In this document: positions 1 to 7,332 of the stretch, in pieces
Layout: every line of letters begins with the position of its first letter
How positions within the stretch are numbered: the first letter of the stretch is position 1
Source of the DNA: Chitinophagaceae bacterium IBVUCB1
GTDB taxonomy: Bacteria; Bacteroidota; Bacteroidia; Chitinophagales; Chitinophagaceae
Assembly (NCBI GenBank): GCA_002127285.1
Contig: NFUW01000002.1
Span: 644,744-708,743, forward strand
DNA length: 64,000 bases
Direction: 5' to 3'
Program-made: the position numbers and the translations under genes
The notes under the pieces: generated by a model
Told to the model about the DNA's origin: nothing
The model's database searches: none
What the model saw: only the letters and a program-made list of their open reading frames with translations

Positions 1-27
1 ATAACCAAGTAACTCTTCTATCCTCAT
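1..27 (-). CDS. Possible 5' end of a minus-strand gene cut by the window edge
   Basis: Reading the minus strand, an ATG at 25-27 opens a frame MRIEELLGY that runs off the window without a stop. Only nine codons are visible, so neither the family nor even the reality of the gene can be judged. If real, it would be divergent from the polymerase gene at 433 and the GTAC palindrome cluster would lie between the two starts. Confidence 0.2.
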
Positions 28-180
28 CTTTTATTCCAGTTGCCCTACAGTACATTCAGAAACGGCAGGAGCGTACGAAAAACATAGGTGTACAATGTCC
101 CGTACACCCGTACACTTGTACGGTTAAAATTCTCCATACGTTAGTGGTTGAATACCATTAGGTAAATACTGAGTATCCAA

Positions 181-216
181 AGTGTACAGGTGTACGAGTT
201 CGTACACCTGTACACT
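181..216. promoter_or_regulatory. Near-perfect 36-bp palindrome built of GTAC half-sites
   Basis: The arm AGTGTACAGGTGTACGA (181-197) is the exact reverse complement of 200-216, leaving only a two-base centre. Further CGTACAC copies sit at 101-107, 109-115, 217-223 and 227-233. A symmetric 17-bp arm is far longer than chance expects and is most simply read as an operator or other protein-binding array; a cruciform or recombination site is an alternative. Which protein binds is unknown. Confidence 0.6.
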
Positions 217-369
217 CGTACACTTTCGTACACCCGGTACAGCATGTATTAACACAAGTAAGTACCCATTCGCGAGGCTGCTTCGCTATCGCTCGCAAGG
301 ACGTGAACGAAAAGCGTAAGTAAAAGTCCCCTGAAAGGGGATTTAGGGGTTTCTACCACCTGTCTAAAA

Positions 370-377
370 TAAATTTG
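370..377 (+). promoter_or_regulatory. Candidate -7 promoter element for the Y-family polymerase
   Basis: TAAATTTG matches the Bacteroidota -7 consensus TAnnTTTG. It overlaps the first arm of an inverted pair TTTGTACA (374-381) and TGTACAAA (407-414), and another GTAC lies at 426-429 next to the start codon. A repressor bound at these arms would cover the promoter, which would suit a damage-inducible gene. No good -33 TTTG is seen at the usual distance. Confidence 0.45.
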
Positions 378-432
378 TACATTTGTTTAATATTGTATAG
401 TTTAGCTGTACAAACAGACAAATCGGTACACA

Positions 433-1950
433 ATGCGTATTTCACAAAACTCAATGGCTTACAACCCCCGTTCGCTGGTTATGTATGTGGATATGAACAG
501 CTTCTTTGCCAGTTGCGAGCAGCAGGAAAACGAGGCATTGCGCGGCAAGCCCATAGGTGTCATTACACACCCCAGCGAATATGCCTGCGTCATAGCCCCG
601 TCGGTAGAAGCCAAAGTGTATAAAGTGAAAACAGGTATGCGCCTGCCCGATTGCCGCGTGCTATGCCCGCAGATGATACCCGTACTGGCCCGCCCCTATA
701 TATACAGGCAATACCATATGAAGATTATGGAAGTGCTGAACCGTTATTGCAACGATGTAATAGCCCGTAGCATAGACGAGGCAGTAATGAACCTTACATC
801 TTACCAGATGGTGTACCCCGACCCCATGGAACTTGCCCGCAGCATAAAGGCCGACTTAGCCCTTACCTGCGGGCAATTTGTAAAGTGCAGCATCGGTATA
901 GCCCCTAATGCCTTTCTTGCCAAGCTGGCCACCGAAATACAAAAACCCGACGGGTTGGTACGCATCACCCCCGAAAATATAGACAGCTATCTGGAAAAAA
1001 TGCAACTGACCGACCTGCCCGGCATAGCCCGTGCCAACGAAAAGCGGCTGAAGATGATAGGCATACACACCCCCTTGCAGATGCGCCATAGCTCTGAGGC
1101 ATTGCTGCGCAGGGCATTTGGCGGGGTAGTGGGCAACTACTGGCACCGCAGGCTACACTTTATGGAAACCGATATATATCAAAACGACTACAGGGGTATG
1201 AGTGCCACCCGCACCGTATCGAGGCAGCAGCGGCAAAACCCGCAGGCGTTGGAGTCGCTCTTCATATCGCTATGCACCCGTTTGGAACAAAGGATGGTAA
1301 AGCAAAAAGCCTTTTGTAAAGAGATAAACTTCTATGTGCGCTATCACGATATGCCCGCATGGGATGTAAAAATACATCTGAACCAGCCCACGCAAGATGC
1401 ACTGGAAATGCGCCGATATATAGAGCAGCGAATTGAAGTGTTTGAAAAGGAAAGAAAATATAAGTTATTCAATACCAGCGTTTCAGGCATTGGCGTTTCA
1501 ATATCCAATTTTGTAAAAGGGGAGCGTGTACAGTATGGACTTTTTGATAATAAGATAAATCAAGACAAGGCGAGGGCAGTGTTGTATGAGATAAAAGATA
1601 TGTATAATAAAAACATAGTGCGTAAGGCATCAGAAACCGTACAGCCGCACGAGATGAGAGATGCCATCGGCTTTGGTTCGGTCAAAGACCTGTACATAGC
1701 AGATGGGGTAACCGACCGCAGCACCAACCAATACCTGCTGCAAGACGATAGCCCCGAGGGTGATAAAAACAAGCTGACACCCAAGCAAGCCAAAGAACTG
1801 GCAAGGCAAAATAACAAACAGCCTGCCAAGCCGAAACAAAACACACTCGTTTGGGCAAACGAAGACGATAAATATTACTATCCGCCCAATGACGATAAAT
1901 GGGAAGGGGTAGACATAATGGGCGATGCACAAACTGATTTTGCCGCCTGA
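433..1950 (+). CDS. Y-family DNA polymerase (UmuC/DinB-like), error-prone
   Basis: Translesion polymerase that copies damaged templates. The catalytic metal ligands are visible: D20 in the motif VDMNSFFASCEQ and D115/E116 in ARSIDEA, followed by helix-hairpin-helix-type sequence around residues 190-220 and a little-finger region. QYGLF at 367-371 fits the QxxLF beta-clamp motif. At 505 residues it is longer than the usual 350-420: the extra is a low-complexity, Lys/Gln-rich C-terminal tail (about 430-505). Start options are the ATGs at 433, 454 and 481; the third begins right at the conserved MYVDMNSFF motif, so the first 16 residues are uncertain. The next gene on the same strand is a radical SAM protein. 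GTAC operators upstream suggest regulated expression. Whether it is the UmuC or DinB subclass cannot be settled here. Confidence 0.93.
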   Translation: MRISQNSMAYNPRSLVMYVDMNSFFASCEQQENEALRGKPIGVITHPSEYACVIAPSVEAKVYKVKTGMRLPDCRVLCPQMIPVLARPYIYRQYHMKIMEVLNRYCNDVIARSIDEAVMNLTSYQMVYPDPMELARSIKADLALTCGQFVKCSIGIAPNAFLAKLATEIQKPDGLVRITPENIDSYLEKMQLTDLPGIARANEKRLKMIGIHTPLQMRHSSEALLRRAFGGVVGNYWHRRLHFMETDIYQNDYRGMSATRTVSRQQRQNPQALESLFISLCTRLEQRMVKQKAFCKEINFYVRYHDMPAWDVKIHLNQPTQDALEMRRYIEQRIEVFEKERKYKLFNTSVSGIGVSISNFVKGERVQYGLFDNKINQDKARAVLYEIKDMYNKNIVRKASETVQPHEMRDAIGFGSVKDLYIADGVTDRSTNQYLLQDDSPEGDKNKLTPKQAKELARQNNKQPAKPKQNTLVWANEDDKYYYPPNDDKWEGVDIMGDAQTDFAA

Positions 1951-2052
1951 CCGGTTAGCCTGCAACAAAAAGATAGGGGAGTAAAAACGGCAACAAAACG
2001 AAACATTTTTAACCATCTGTTATAAAAAACACGAGCAAATAGGGGATAGATT

Positions 2053-3126
2053 ATGATAACACAACATGCAACAGAGCAATTTGCCAAAGGCAGGGGAGCG
2101 CAATACAACCCCAAAAACAAGTACCTGAAAGGAGAGTATGTACTGGAACACCCCGAAGCGATAGATGAATGGGAACACGAAGAGCGAAAAACTGAATATA
2201 TATATGACGACAGCAAAACACTGGTAAACAAGGTAACCAGCCCCGATGTAGGGATGCTATACAGTGCCAATCCGTATCAGGGCTGCGAACATGGGTGCAT
2301 CTATTGCTATGCCCGCAACAGCCACGAGTATTGGGGATATAGCGCGGGGGTAGATTTTGAAAGCCGTATAGTAGTTAAGAAAAACGCGCCTACATTGCTC
2401 AAAAAACTGTTTGAGAATAAGCATTGGGAGCCTGCCGTTATAGCTTTGTCGGGCAATACGGATTGCTACCAGCCCATAGAGCGAAAAATGCGCATCACCC
2501 GAAAACTACTGGAAATATGCCTCGAATACCGCAATCCTGTAAGTATTATCACAAAAAATGCATTGGTTTTAAGGGATTTGGACTTGCTGCAAGAAATGCA
2601 GAAGCTGAATCTTGTTCAGGTTTTTACCTCTATCACCTCTATGGACGAAGACCTGCGCAGGGTATTAGAACCCCGCACGGCATCGTACCGCAGCAGGCTG
2701 AAGATTGTAGAAACACTGGCAATCCACAAAATACCCGTAGGCATTATGAATGCCCCCATCATACCGGGGCTGAACGACACCCATATACCCGCCGTACTGA
2801 AAGTGGCGGCAGCGGCAGGGGCTAAATGGGCAGGCTATACCGTGGTAAGGCTGAACGGAGCTATCGAGCCTATATTTAAAGATTGGCTATATAAGGCATT
2901 TCCAGACAGGGCTGAAAAAGTATGGAATCTGATTAGCGATTGCCATCAGGGGCAGGTAAACGATAGCCGCTTTGGCAACCGCATGGTAGGTGATGGGCGC
3001 ATATCCGAGTTGATAGCCGACCAATTCAGGCTTTATTGCAGAAAATACGGTTTAAATGAAACGTCTAATGAATTGAGTATTAATGACTTCAGAAGAATAA
3101 AGAACGGGCAGATGAGCCTGTTTTAG
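2053..3126 (+). CDS. PA0069/SplB-like radical SAM protein
   Basis: Predicted 4Fe-4S, S-adenosylmethionine-dependent radical enzyme. The cluster cysteines C78, C82 and C85 form CxxxCxxC in GCEHGCIYCYARNSHEYW, which with the length of 357 residues fits the PA0069/Rv2578c family, relatives of spore photoproduct lyase whose substrate is not established. The protein ends in QMSLF, a textbook QxxLF sliding-clamp motif, which points to work on DNA at the replisome or repair sites (inference). It follows the Y-family polymerase by 102 bases and may be cotranscribed. The start ATG at 2053 has no in-frame rival before the conserved N-terminal region. Confidence 0.9.
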   Translation: MITQHATEQFAKGRGAQYNPKNKYLKGEYVLEHPEAIDEWEHEERKTEYIYDDSKTLVNKVTSPDVGMLYSANPYQGCEHGCIYCYARNSHEYWGYSAGVDFESRIVVKKNAPTLLKKLFENKHWEPAVIALSGNTDCYQPIERKMRITRKLLEICLEYRNPVSIITKNALVLRDLDLLQEMQKLNLVQVFTSITSMDEDLRRVLEPRTASYRSRLKIVETLAIHKIPVGIMNAPIIPGLNDTHIPAVLKVAAAAGAKWAGYTVVRLNGAIEPIFKDWLYKAFPDRAEKVWNLISDCHQGQVNDSRFGNRMVGDGRISELIADQFRLYCRKYGLNETSNELSINDFRRIKNGQMSLF

Positions 3127-3207
3127 CAACCGTGTCTGACAGGCTGACAGCATATTTTTTTTTAGTTCTGATAAAATTATTTAATAAATTGAAAATCAGT
3201 TGTTTAG

Positions 3208-5142
3208 TTATTTATTGTCAAGATGGATGCTTACTATTGTACCCCTGCCGACAGAGGAGTCCCATTCTACTGTTCCGCGTAAATACTGTATGCGGTTTTG
3301 TATGTTTTTGAGCCCTATTCCATTAAAGTCTGCCATCTTCTTTGTGTCGAAACCAAGCCCGTTGTCTTCTATAGTTATACTCATTCCATCCTTATCTTTT
3401 ATAATAGAAATATCTAATCTGGATGCATTTGCGTGTTTAATTACATTGTTAACACATTCTTGAATAACCCTATATAATACAGTCTCCACATCAGAGCTCA
3501 GCCTTTCAGCAATACCTTCGGTATGCAGGTTTACCTTTATTATTCTGGTGTCAATTTTGTCAACGAATTCCCTGATTGCATTATTCAGGCCGCTTTTTAA
3601 TAAAGCATTCGGCATAATGTTATGAGATATATTTCTAATCTCTTTGCAGCTTTCATCTACCAGACCAAGTGCTTTGTCATAATTCAACTCGTTATCGGTA
3701 TTTGTAAACTGTAAGTCTGATTTGATAGAGGACAGGTTTAGTTTAGCAGCACTCATTAGCTGACCTATACCATCGTGCAGTTCGGCGGCTATGCGCTTAC
3801 GTTCCTTTTCTTCTGCTTCTATCATGCCTTTTGTAGCCAGTTCTTGTTGCTGCATAATAGCAGCCTGCAATTTGGTGGCTTGCACCAATTTGTTTCGCCT
3901 GAAAATGCTGATTGCTAATAGCAATGTGAGCAGTGCTATACCCATAACACCGGCAATTATATATCGTTGGTTATCAATCTCTAATTGCTGGGTTGCTATT
4001 GTTTGCTCTTTCTTTACTGTTTCGTATCTGGTAGTCAGTTCAGCTACTACATTCTTGTGTTCTTGTTTTACTAACGAATCTCTGAAAAGACGATACTTAA
4101 TAGCATATACATAGGCAGAATCGTATATGCTATTTCGTGCATAAAAGTCTGAAAGGCTCTCTAAAGCTTCGTAGGTTTGTTTATTATTCGCTATTTGCTT
4201 GGCCATGGATAGAGCTTTCTTGATATATAATTCAGCATTCTTCAGGTCGTTTTTACGTTCATAGTTTTCGCCAAGGTAGTTGTATGTATATGCCAATTCA
4301 TAATACTCTTTTATCTTCTCGCGTATATTGATGGACTCTTTCAGGTACAATTCGCCATTTGTAACATCTCCTTTTTTGGAGTAAGCTGCACCAATATCAT
4401 TATACAAAAACGCCATGTTTTGTGTATCACCAATAGATATGGAAAGGTTTAGAGCTTGTTTGTAGTAGGAGAGTGCTTTGTCGTAATCGCCACGCTCACG
4501 GTTAATGATACCCAGATTATTGAGTGATTGAGAAATCAAATCTGCATTATTCAGCTTTTTGCGGATGTTCAATGCCCTTAAGTGAAATTCCTCTGCACGG
4601 CCAATATCCTTGAGCGTAGTATATAAAATGCCGATATTATTGCAGGCATTGCTTGTCAGTGTTTGGTCGTTGTTTCTTTCTGCAATAGCTAAAGCCTGCA
4701 TGGCATGTTTTATGGCTTGTTCATAATTAGCTTTTCGGCGGCATAGAGAGCCCATCATTAGTTCTGCATGGAATTGCAGTATATAGTCATTGGCCTTGTC
4801 GGCATAGCGCTTTGCGGTGTCTGTACAAGCTAAGGCGGCGTCTGTATTACCATGATTATCGTAGGCATAGGTTAGGCACATATATGCGATTGCCAATGCT
4901 TTATTTTCGCCGCTTGATGTTGCCAACTGCTGCGCTTTGCGGGCAAAATAGATGGCGCTGTCGCCATCAGTGCCTAAGCTATTATATGCCAATCTGGTGT
5001 ATAAACCGGACAGTGCGGCGGGTTTGTTTTTAGCTTTTAATATCTCTGCACGCAGCGAGTCGTTTACAGATGCAGATGCCTGCACGCAGGTAACATATAA
5101 TAAACTGAGGGTAGATACGATGATGAACTTTGAAAAAGGCAT
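3208..5142 (-). CDS. TPR-containing sensor histidine kinase, NarL-partner (HisKA_3) type
   Basis: Membrane sensor kinase of 644 residues. It has a signal peptide (1-22), about six tetratricopeptide repeats in the exported part (roughly 40-360), one membrane segment at 395-415, a coiled linker, a HisKA_3 dimerisation domain with phosphate-accepting H456 in AAELHDGIGQ, and an HATPase domain with N-box QECVNNVIKHA (near 561-571), DNGLGFD (593-599) and GIGLKNIQNR (608-617). All catalytic motifs are intact. Kinases of this class phosphorylate LuxR/NarL-type response regulators, but none lies beside it, so it is an orphan. The signal sensed by the TPR region is unknown. It converges on the radical SAM gene. 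Confidence 0.92.
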   Translation of the reverse strand: MPFSKFIIVSTLSLLYVTCVQASASVNDSLRAEILKAKNKPAALSGLYTRLAYNSLGTDGDSAIYFARKAQQLATSSGENKALAIAYMCLTYAYDNHGNTDAALACTDTAKRYADKANDYILQFHAELMMGSLCRRKANYEQAIKHAMQALAIAERNNDQTLTSNACNNIGILYTTLKDIGRAEEFHLRALNIRKKLNNADLISQSLNNLGIINRERGDYDKALSYYKQALNLSISIGDTQNMAFLYNDIGAAYSKKGDVTNGELYLKESINIREKIKEYYELAYTYNYLGENYERKNDLKNAELYIKKALSMAKQIANNKQTYEALESLSDFYARNSIYDSAYVYAIKYRLFRDSLVKQEHKNVVAELTTRYETVKKEQTIATQQLEIDNQRYIIAGVMGIALLTLLLAISIFRRNKLVQATKLQAAIMQQQELATKGMIEAEEKERKRIAAELHDGIGQLMSAAKLNLSSIKSDLQFTNTDNELNYDKALGLVDESCKEIRNISHNIMPNALLKSGLNNAIREFVDKIDTRIIKVNLHTEGIAERLSSDVETVLYRVIQECVNNVIKHANASRLDISIIKDKDGMSITIEDNGLGFDTKKMADFNGIGLKNIQNRIQYLRGTVEWDSSVGRGTIVSIHLDNK

Positions 5143-5392
5143 ATATAAACAGTATATGCTCTAAGATATAAAAACGCGGAGTAACCCGAAAAATACATTA
5201 TCAATTATTTGTTTTTGATAATGGATTACCTTATATTTACATAGGTATATCAGCAGGCGATTGGCATGGGTGTTTTTTGCATGAAATAGAGGGTTCAGGA
5301 TTCTATTATTTACAGACAGCATTAAAGAATTGAATGTTATATGGGCATACATTTTTATGTATGTTATGGTTTAACTGTCAATATTATCCGTT

Positions 5393-5647
5393 ATGAAAAA
5401 CTACAACAATCAATTAGAGCGGTTTCGCATGATTGCAAAAAGACTGGTGGACGACCATTCTGCCGCATTGCACAACGATGAGGCTTATACTGCACATCTG
5501 GATGCTTTGATGAAACAACTGGAAGAACAAGCGCAGCAATTCATTGCATCTGCCAAAACCAATACCGATTACATCAAGACCGACATCAAGAGCCTCTGCA
5601 ACAAATACACCGATTTGTTTATACGAAGGAATCAGGCAGCGTATTAA
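5393..5647 (+). CDS. Small hypothetical protein, 84 residues, helical
   Basis: Unrecognised. The sequence is rich in Gln, Asn, Asp, Ala and Lys with heptad-like Leu/Ile spacing (LDALMKQLEEQAQQFIA), suggesting a soluble, mainly helical or coiled-coil protein without signal peptide. Codon use resembles the neighbours, and a frame of this length with a proper ATG supports a real gene. It stands alone in a gene-poor 1.1-kb stretch between a minus-strand kinase and a minus-strand peptidase homologue. Confidence 0.6.
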   Translation: MKNYNNQLERFRMIAKRLVDDHSAALHNDEAYTAHLDALMKQLEEQAQQFIASAKTNTDYIKTDIKSLCNKYTDLFIRRNQAAY

Positions 5648-5680
5648 GCGAACTATTATACCTCAACATTTGTTAGCATA

Positions 5681-5707
5681 TTTGTTCTATAATTGTATCT
5701 TATGTTA
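5681..5707. repeat. Copy 1 of a 26/27-bp direct repeat
   Basis: TTTGTTCTATAATT followed by GTATCTTATGTTA; copy 2 at 6214-6239 differs only by a small change in the middle. The two copies bracket the small gene at 5897. TTTG followed by AT-rich sequence could be promoter-like, but no TAnnTTTG element follows at the right distance. Confidence 0.55.
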
Positions 5708-5727
5708 CCGTAGGCTTGAATATCGGA

Positions 5728-5754
5728 GTGGTGTAAGTTTTTCACGAACACCAC
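5728..5754. other. Hairpin in the intergenic region
   Basis: GTGGTGT (5728-5734) pairs with ACACCAC (5748-5754) around a 13-base loop. No T-run follows, so it is not a standard terminator. A second hairpin further on, AAAAGCC...GGCTTTTT near 5837-5865, resembles a weak terminator. Function unknown. Confidence 0.35.
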
Positions 5755-5896
5755 GTAGTATTTAACAATAAGACTGATTATTGAACAAATGAGAAGCGTA
5801 GGCAAGGCAGCCGCAGTGGCGGGTTGCAATTCAAAAGCCCCATATTGCTATGAGGCTTTTTCGTTACATTTGTTTTACCACAAACAATGTAATAAC

Positions 5897-6049
5897 ATGA
5901 GTGATAATTTTGATGCTAAAGAAGCATTTGAAAGCCTTAAATTAGATTTAGAAAGAATTACATCAGCTTTAGAAGTAATCTCATCGTATTTAGAACTAAA
6001 TAATGTTCTATTAGAAAAAATTAATCAAAGTCTTATCGCTGACGAATAG
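5897..6049 (+). CDS. Small hypothetical protein, 50 residues, helical
   Basis: Unrecognised acidic protein beginning MSDNFDAKEAFESLKLDLER and continuing with regularly spaced Leu/Ile, typical of an amphipathic helix or short coiled coil. The frame stays open further upstream, but the earlier residues are encoded by sequence containing a hairpin and look non-coding, so the ATG at 5897 is preferred. It overlaps by 17 bases, tail to tail, with a possible 38-residue frame on the other strand. Flanked by the paired repeats at 5681 and 6214. Confidence 0.5.
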   Translation: MSDNFDAKEAFESLKLDLERITSALEVISSYLELNNVLLEKINQSLIADE

Positions 6050-6149
6050 CCTTTATTTTTTCTTGATTAATTAATACCAATGCTTGCATATATAAGATTT
6101 GTAATTTCTTTTCAATTACAAGTTTTATATGTTCGTCTTTGTTATTCAT
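6033..6149 (-). CDS. Possible 38-residue helical small protein
   Basis: An ATG at 6147-6149 on the minus strand opens 38 codons beginning MNNKDEHIKLVIEKKLQILY and ending at a TAA at 6033-6035. Composition (Lys, Glu, Ile, Leu, Gln) looks protein-like and helical. Its 3' end overlaps the small plus-strand gene ending at 6049. AT-rich sequence makes short chance frames common, so this stays tentative. Confidence 0.28.
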   Translation of the reverse strand: MNNKDEHIKLVIEKKLQILYMQALVLINQEKIKAIRQR

Positions 6150-6180
6150 AAGCCATAGTATTAAATAACACTTTAGCTTA

Positions 6181-6214
6181 ATGCCCATTCCCTGCGGTTG
6201 CCGTGCGTGGGCAT
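6181..6214. other. Hairpin next to repeat copy 2
   Basis: ATGCCCA (6181-6187) pairs with TGGGCAT (6208-6214) around a GC-rich 20-base loop; the repeat at 6214 follows directly. Only a short T stretch follows, so termination is doubtful. Confidence 0.35.
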
Positions 6215-6239
6215 TTGTTCTATAATTTATATTATGTTA
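6214..6239. repeat. Copy 2 of the 26/27-bp direct repeat
   Basis: TTTGTTCTATAATT continued by TATATTATGTTA, nearly identical to 5681-5707. The conserved length beyond 20 bases, in two intergenic places 530 bp apart, suggests a shared regulatory signal or the flank of a small mobile or duplicated unit. Confidence 0.55.
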
Positions 6240-6286
6240 AATAGAAAGAATACTCTCAATGAGGTATTAGTTTGTGGTTCTATCCT

Positions 6287-7318
6287 CTATTTTAAGAGAT
6301 TGGCAAGTGCGGCTTCTATCATGGTGTCTTTGCCTGCTGCTTCGTCGGCAGAAGTTAAATGCACGGTTGTATCGGGTGCTACCCCGTCTATCATATCCGT
6401 ACCGTCAGACATACGGATGCGACTGCTTGTATAAGTAATCCGCCAGCCATTAGATAACTCGAACGATGATGTAAGCCCGGCACCGCCACCGGTGGTATCG
6501 CCCATGGTTCGTACATTAAAGAATGAACTACTGCCTGCAGCAAACAGATTGGGCACTCCGTACATACGCCTGTTGGTTAGTACCCATAGCTTTTTGCCCA
6601 GCTTCTTTTTATCGTTTTTATCAATAAATGTACCCGTCCAGTCGGTGAATTCGTCTTTGGCAGTACCTATCCGGTATGCTGTCTGAAACAGGTATATGCT
6701 GTAATCATAGCCCGATGTATCATAACCCATATGGTTGAACATGGTGTACATATTGGTTGTATTACTGCCTACGCTGTTCCGTACATCCAGTATGATACCT
6801 TTTTTACTACCCAGTTGCTTCATTCTTTCTACTATACTGTTTATCTGCGCTTCGGTTACTTCCTTGTCAAAATCGCCATAATATATATAACCTACAGAGT
6901 CTATTACCTTATACAATAAAGGCCCTGTACGCTCTGCTCCTGCCCAATACTTGTTTTCGAGCAACTGACGGTTAAAGTTTTCTTTGTATGTATAGGGTTT
7001 GTTGTAATAAGATTTTGAAAAACCTGCGTCAAGGCTTACCATCGGGTCTTGCAGGATGTTTACCATAATTGCGAGGCTATCATATAGTTCACGCTCATTC
7101 AGGGTATCAGATATGCGCAACATATAATCGAACTGAACGGAATCCCAATTAATGCCTTTATAATCGAATAATGCATATCCGTTGTTGATGGTACGCCATA
7201 CCTCGTCAAATATCTCTGTAGGTCGTGCGCTTTTCTTCTTTGGCATCACCAATCGCTCGCAAGAAACAAGCCCTGAAGCAACGGATAAAAAAAAGAATAT
7301 GTATATGAACCTTTTCAT
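6287..7318 (-). CDS. S41 (C-terminal processing) peptidase homologue, lipoprotein, probably inactive
   Basis: Lipoprotein signal with lipobox LVSC and acylated C20, then the tail-specific protease fold of Bacteroidota S41 proteins (343 residues). Family landmarks are recognisable but changed: KGIILDVRNSVGS at about 173-185, LTNRRMYGVP at 247-256, and TMGDTTGGGAG at 271-281 followed by FELSNGWRI. The nucleophilic Ser of the usual RRCYSA-type motif is Gly254 here, and the upstream DxH-type motif reads DPMVSL. So it is probably a non-catalytic binding protein (inference). It follows the gene at 7333 by 14 bases on the same strand and is likely cotranscribed with it. Confidence 0.8.
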   Translation of the reverse strand: MKRFIYIFFFLSVASGLVSCERLVMPKKKSARPTEIFDEVWRTINNGYALFDYKGINWDSVQFDYMLRISDTLNERELYDSLAIMVNILQDPMVSLDAGFSKSYYNKPYTYKENFNRQLLENKYWAGAERTGPLLYKVIDSVGYIYYGDFDKEVTEAQINSIVERMKQLGSKKGIILDVRNSVGSNTTNMYTMFNHMGYDTSGYDYSIYLFQTAYRIGTAKDEFTDWTGTFIDKNDKKKLGKKLWVLTNRRMYGVPNLFAAGSSSFFNVRTMGDTTGGGAGLTSSFELSNGWRITYTSSRIRMSDGTDMIDGVAPDTTVHLTSADEAAGKDTMIEAALANLLK

Positions 7319-7332
7319 TAGGTAAAATGCTA

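Larger units (their letters stand above)
28..432. other. Non-coding region with GTAC cluster, dispersed repeats and polymerase promoter
   Basis: No convincing gene is present. The stretch holds a cluster of twelve GTAC tetranucleotides (73-240), a fragment of a dispersed GCGAGCGATAGCGAAGC-type repeat (about 271-299, minus orientation), a repeat unit at 324-350 whose reverse complement recurs with one mismatch at 61880-61906, and a TAnnTTTG promoter element at 370-377. No lexA/umuD-like S24 peptidase gene is visible upstream of the polymerase, although such a partner is common for UmuC-type polymerases. Confidence 0.7.

Noticed and set aside
73-243. CRISPR array suggested by the repeated GTACAC units
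   Set aside because: Units are 6-16 bp, irregularly spaced, palindromic, without regular spacers and without cas genes.
375-623. Frame of 82 codons overlapping the polymerase start
   Set aside because: It runs through the promoter and the conserved polymerase N-terminus in another frame; the polymerase frame has all catalytic motifs.
5789-5870. tRNA-like stretch (GGGTTGCAATTC resembles a T-arm)
   Set aside because: No acceptor stem, D-arm or anticodon arm can be assembled; the 3' part is a terminator-like hairpin.
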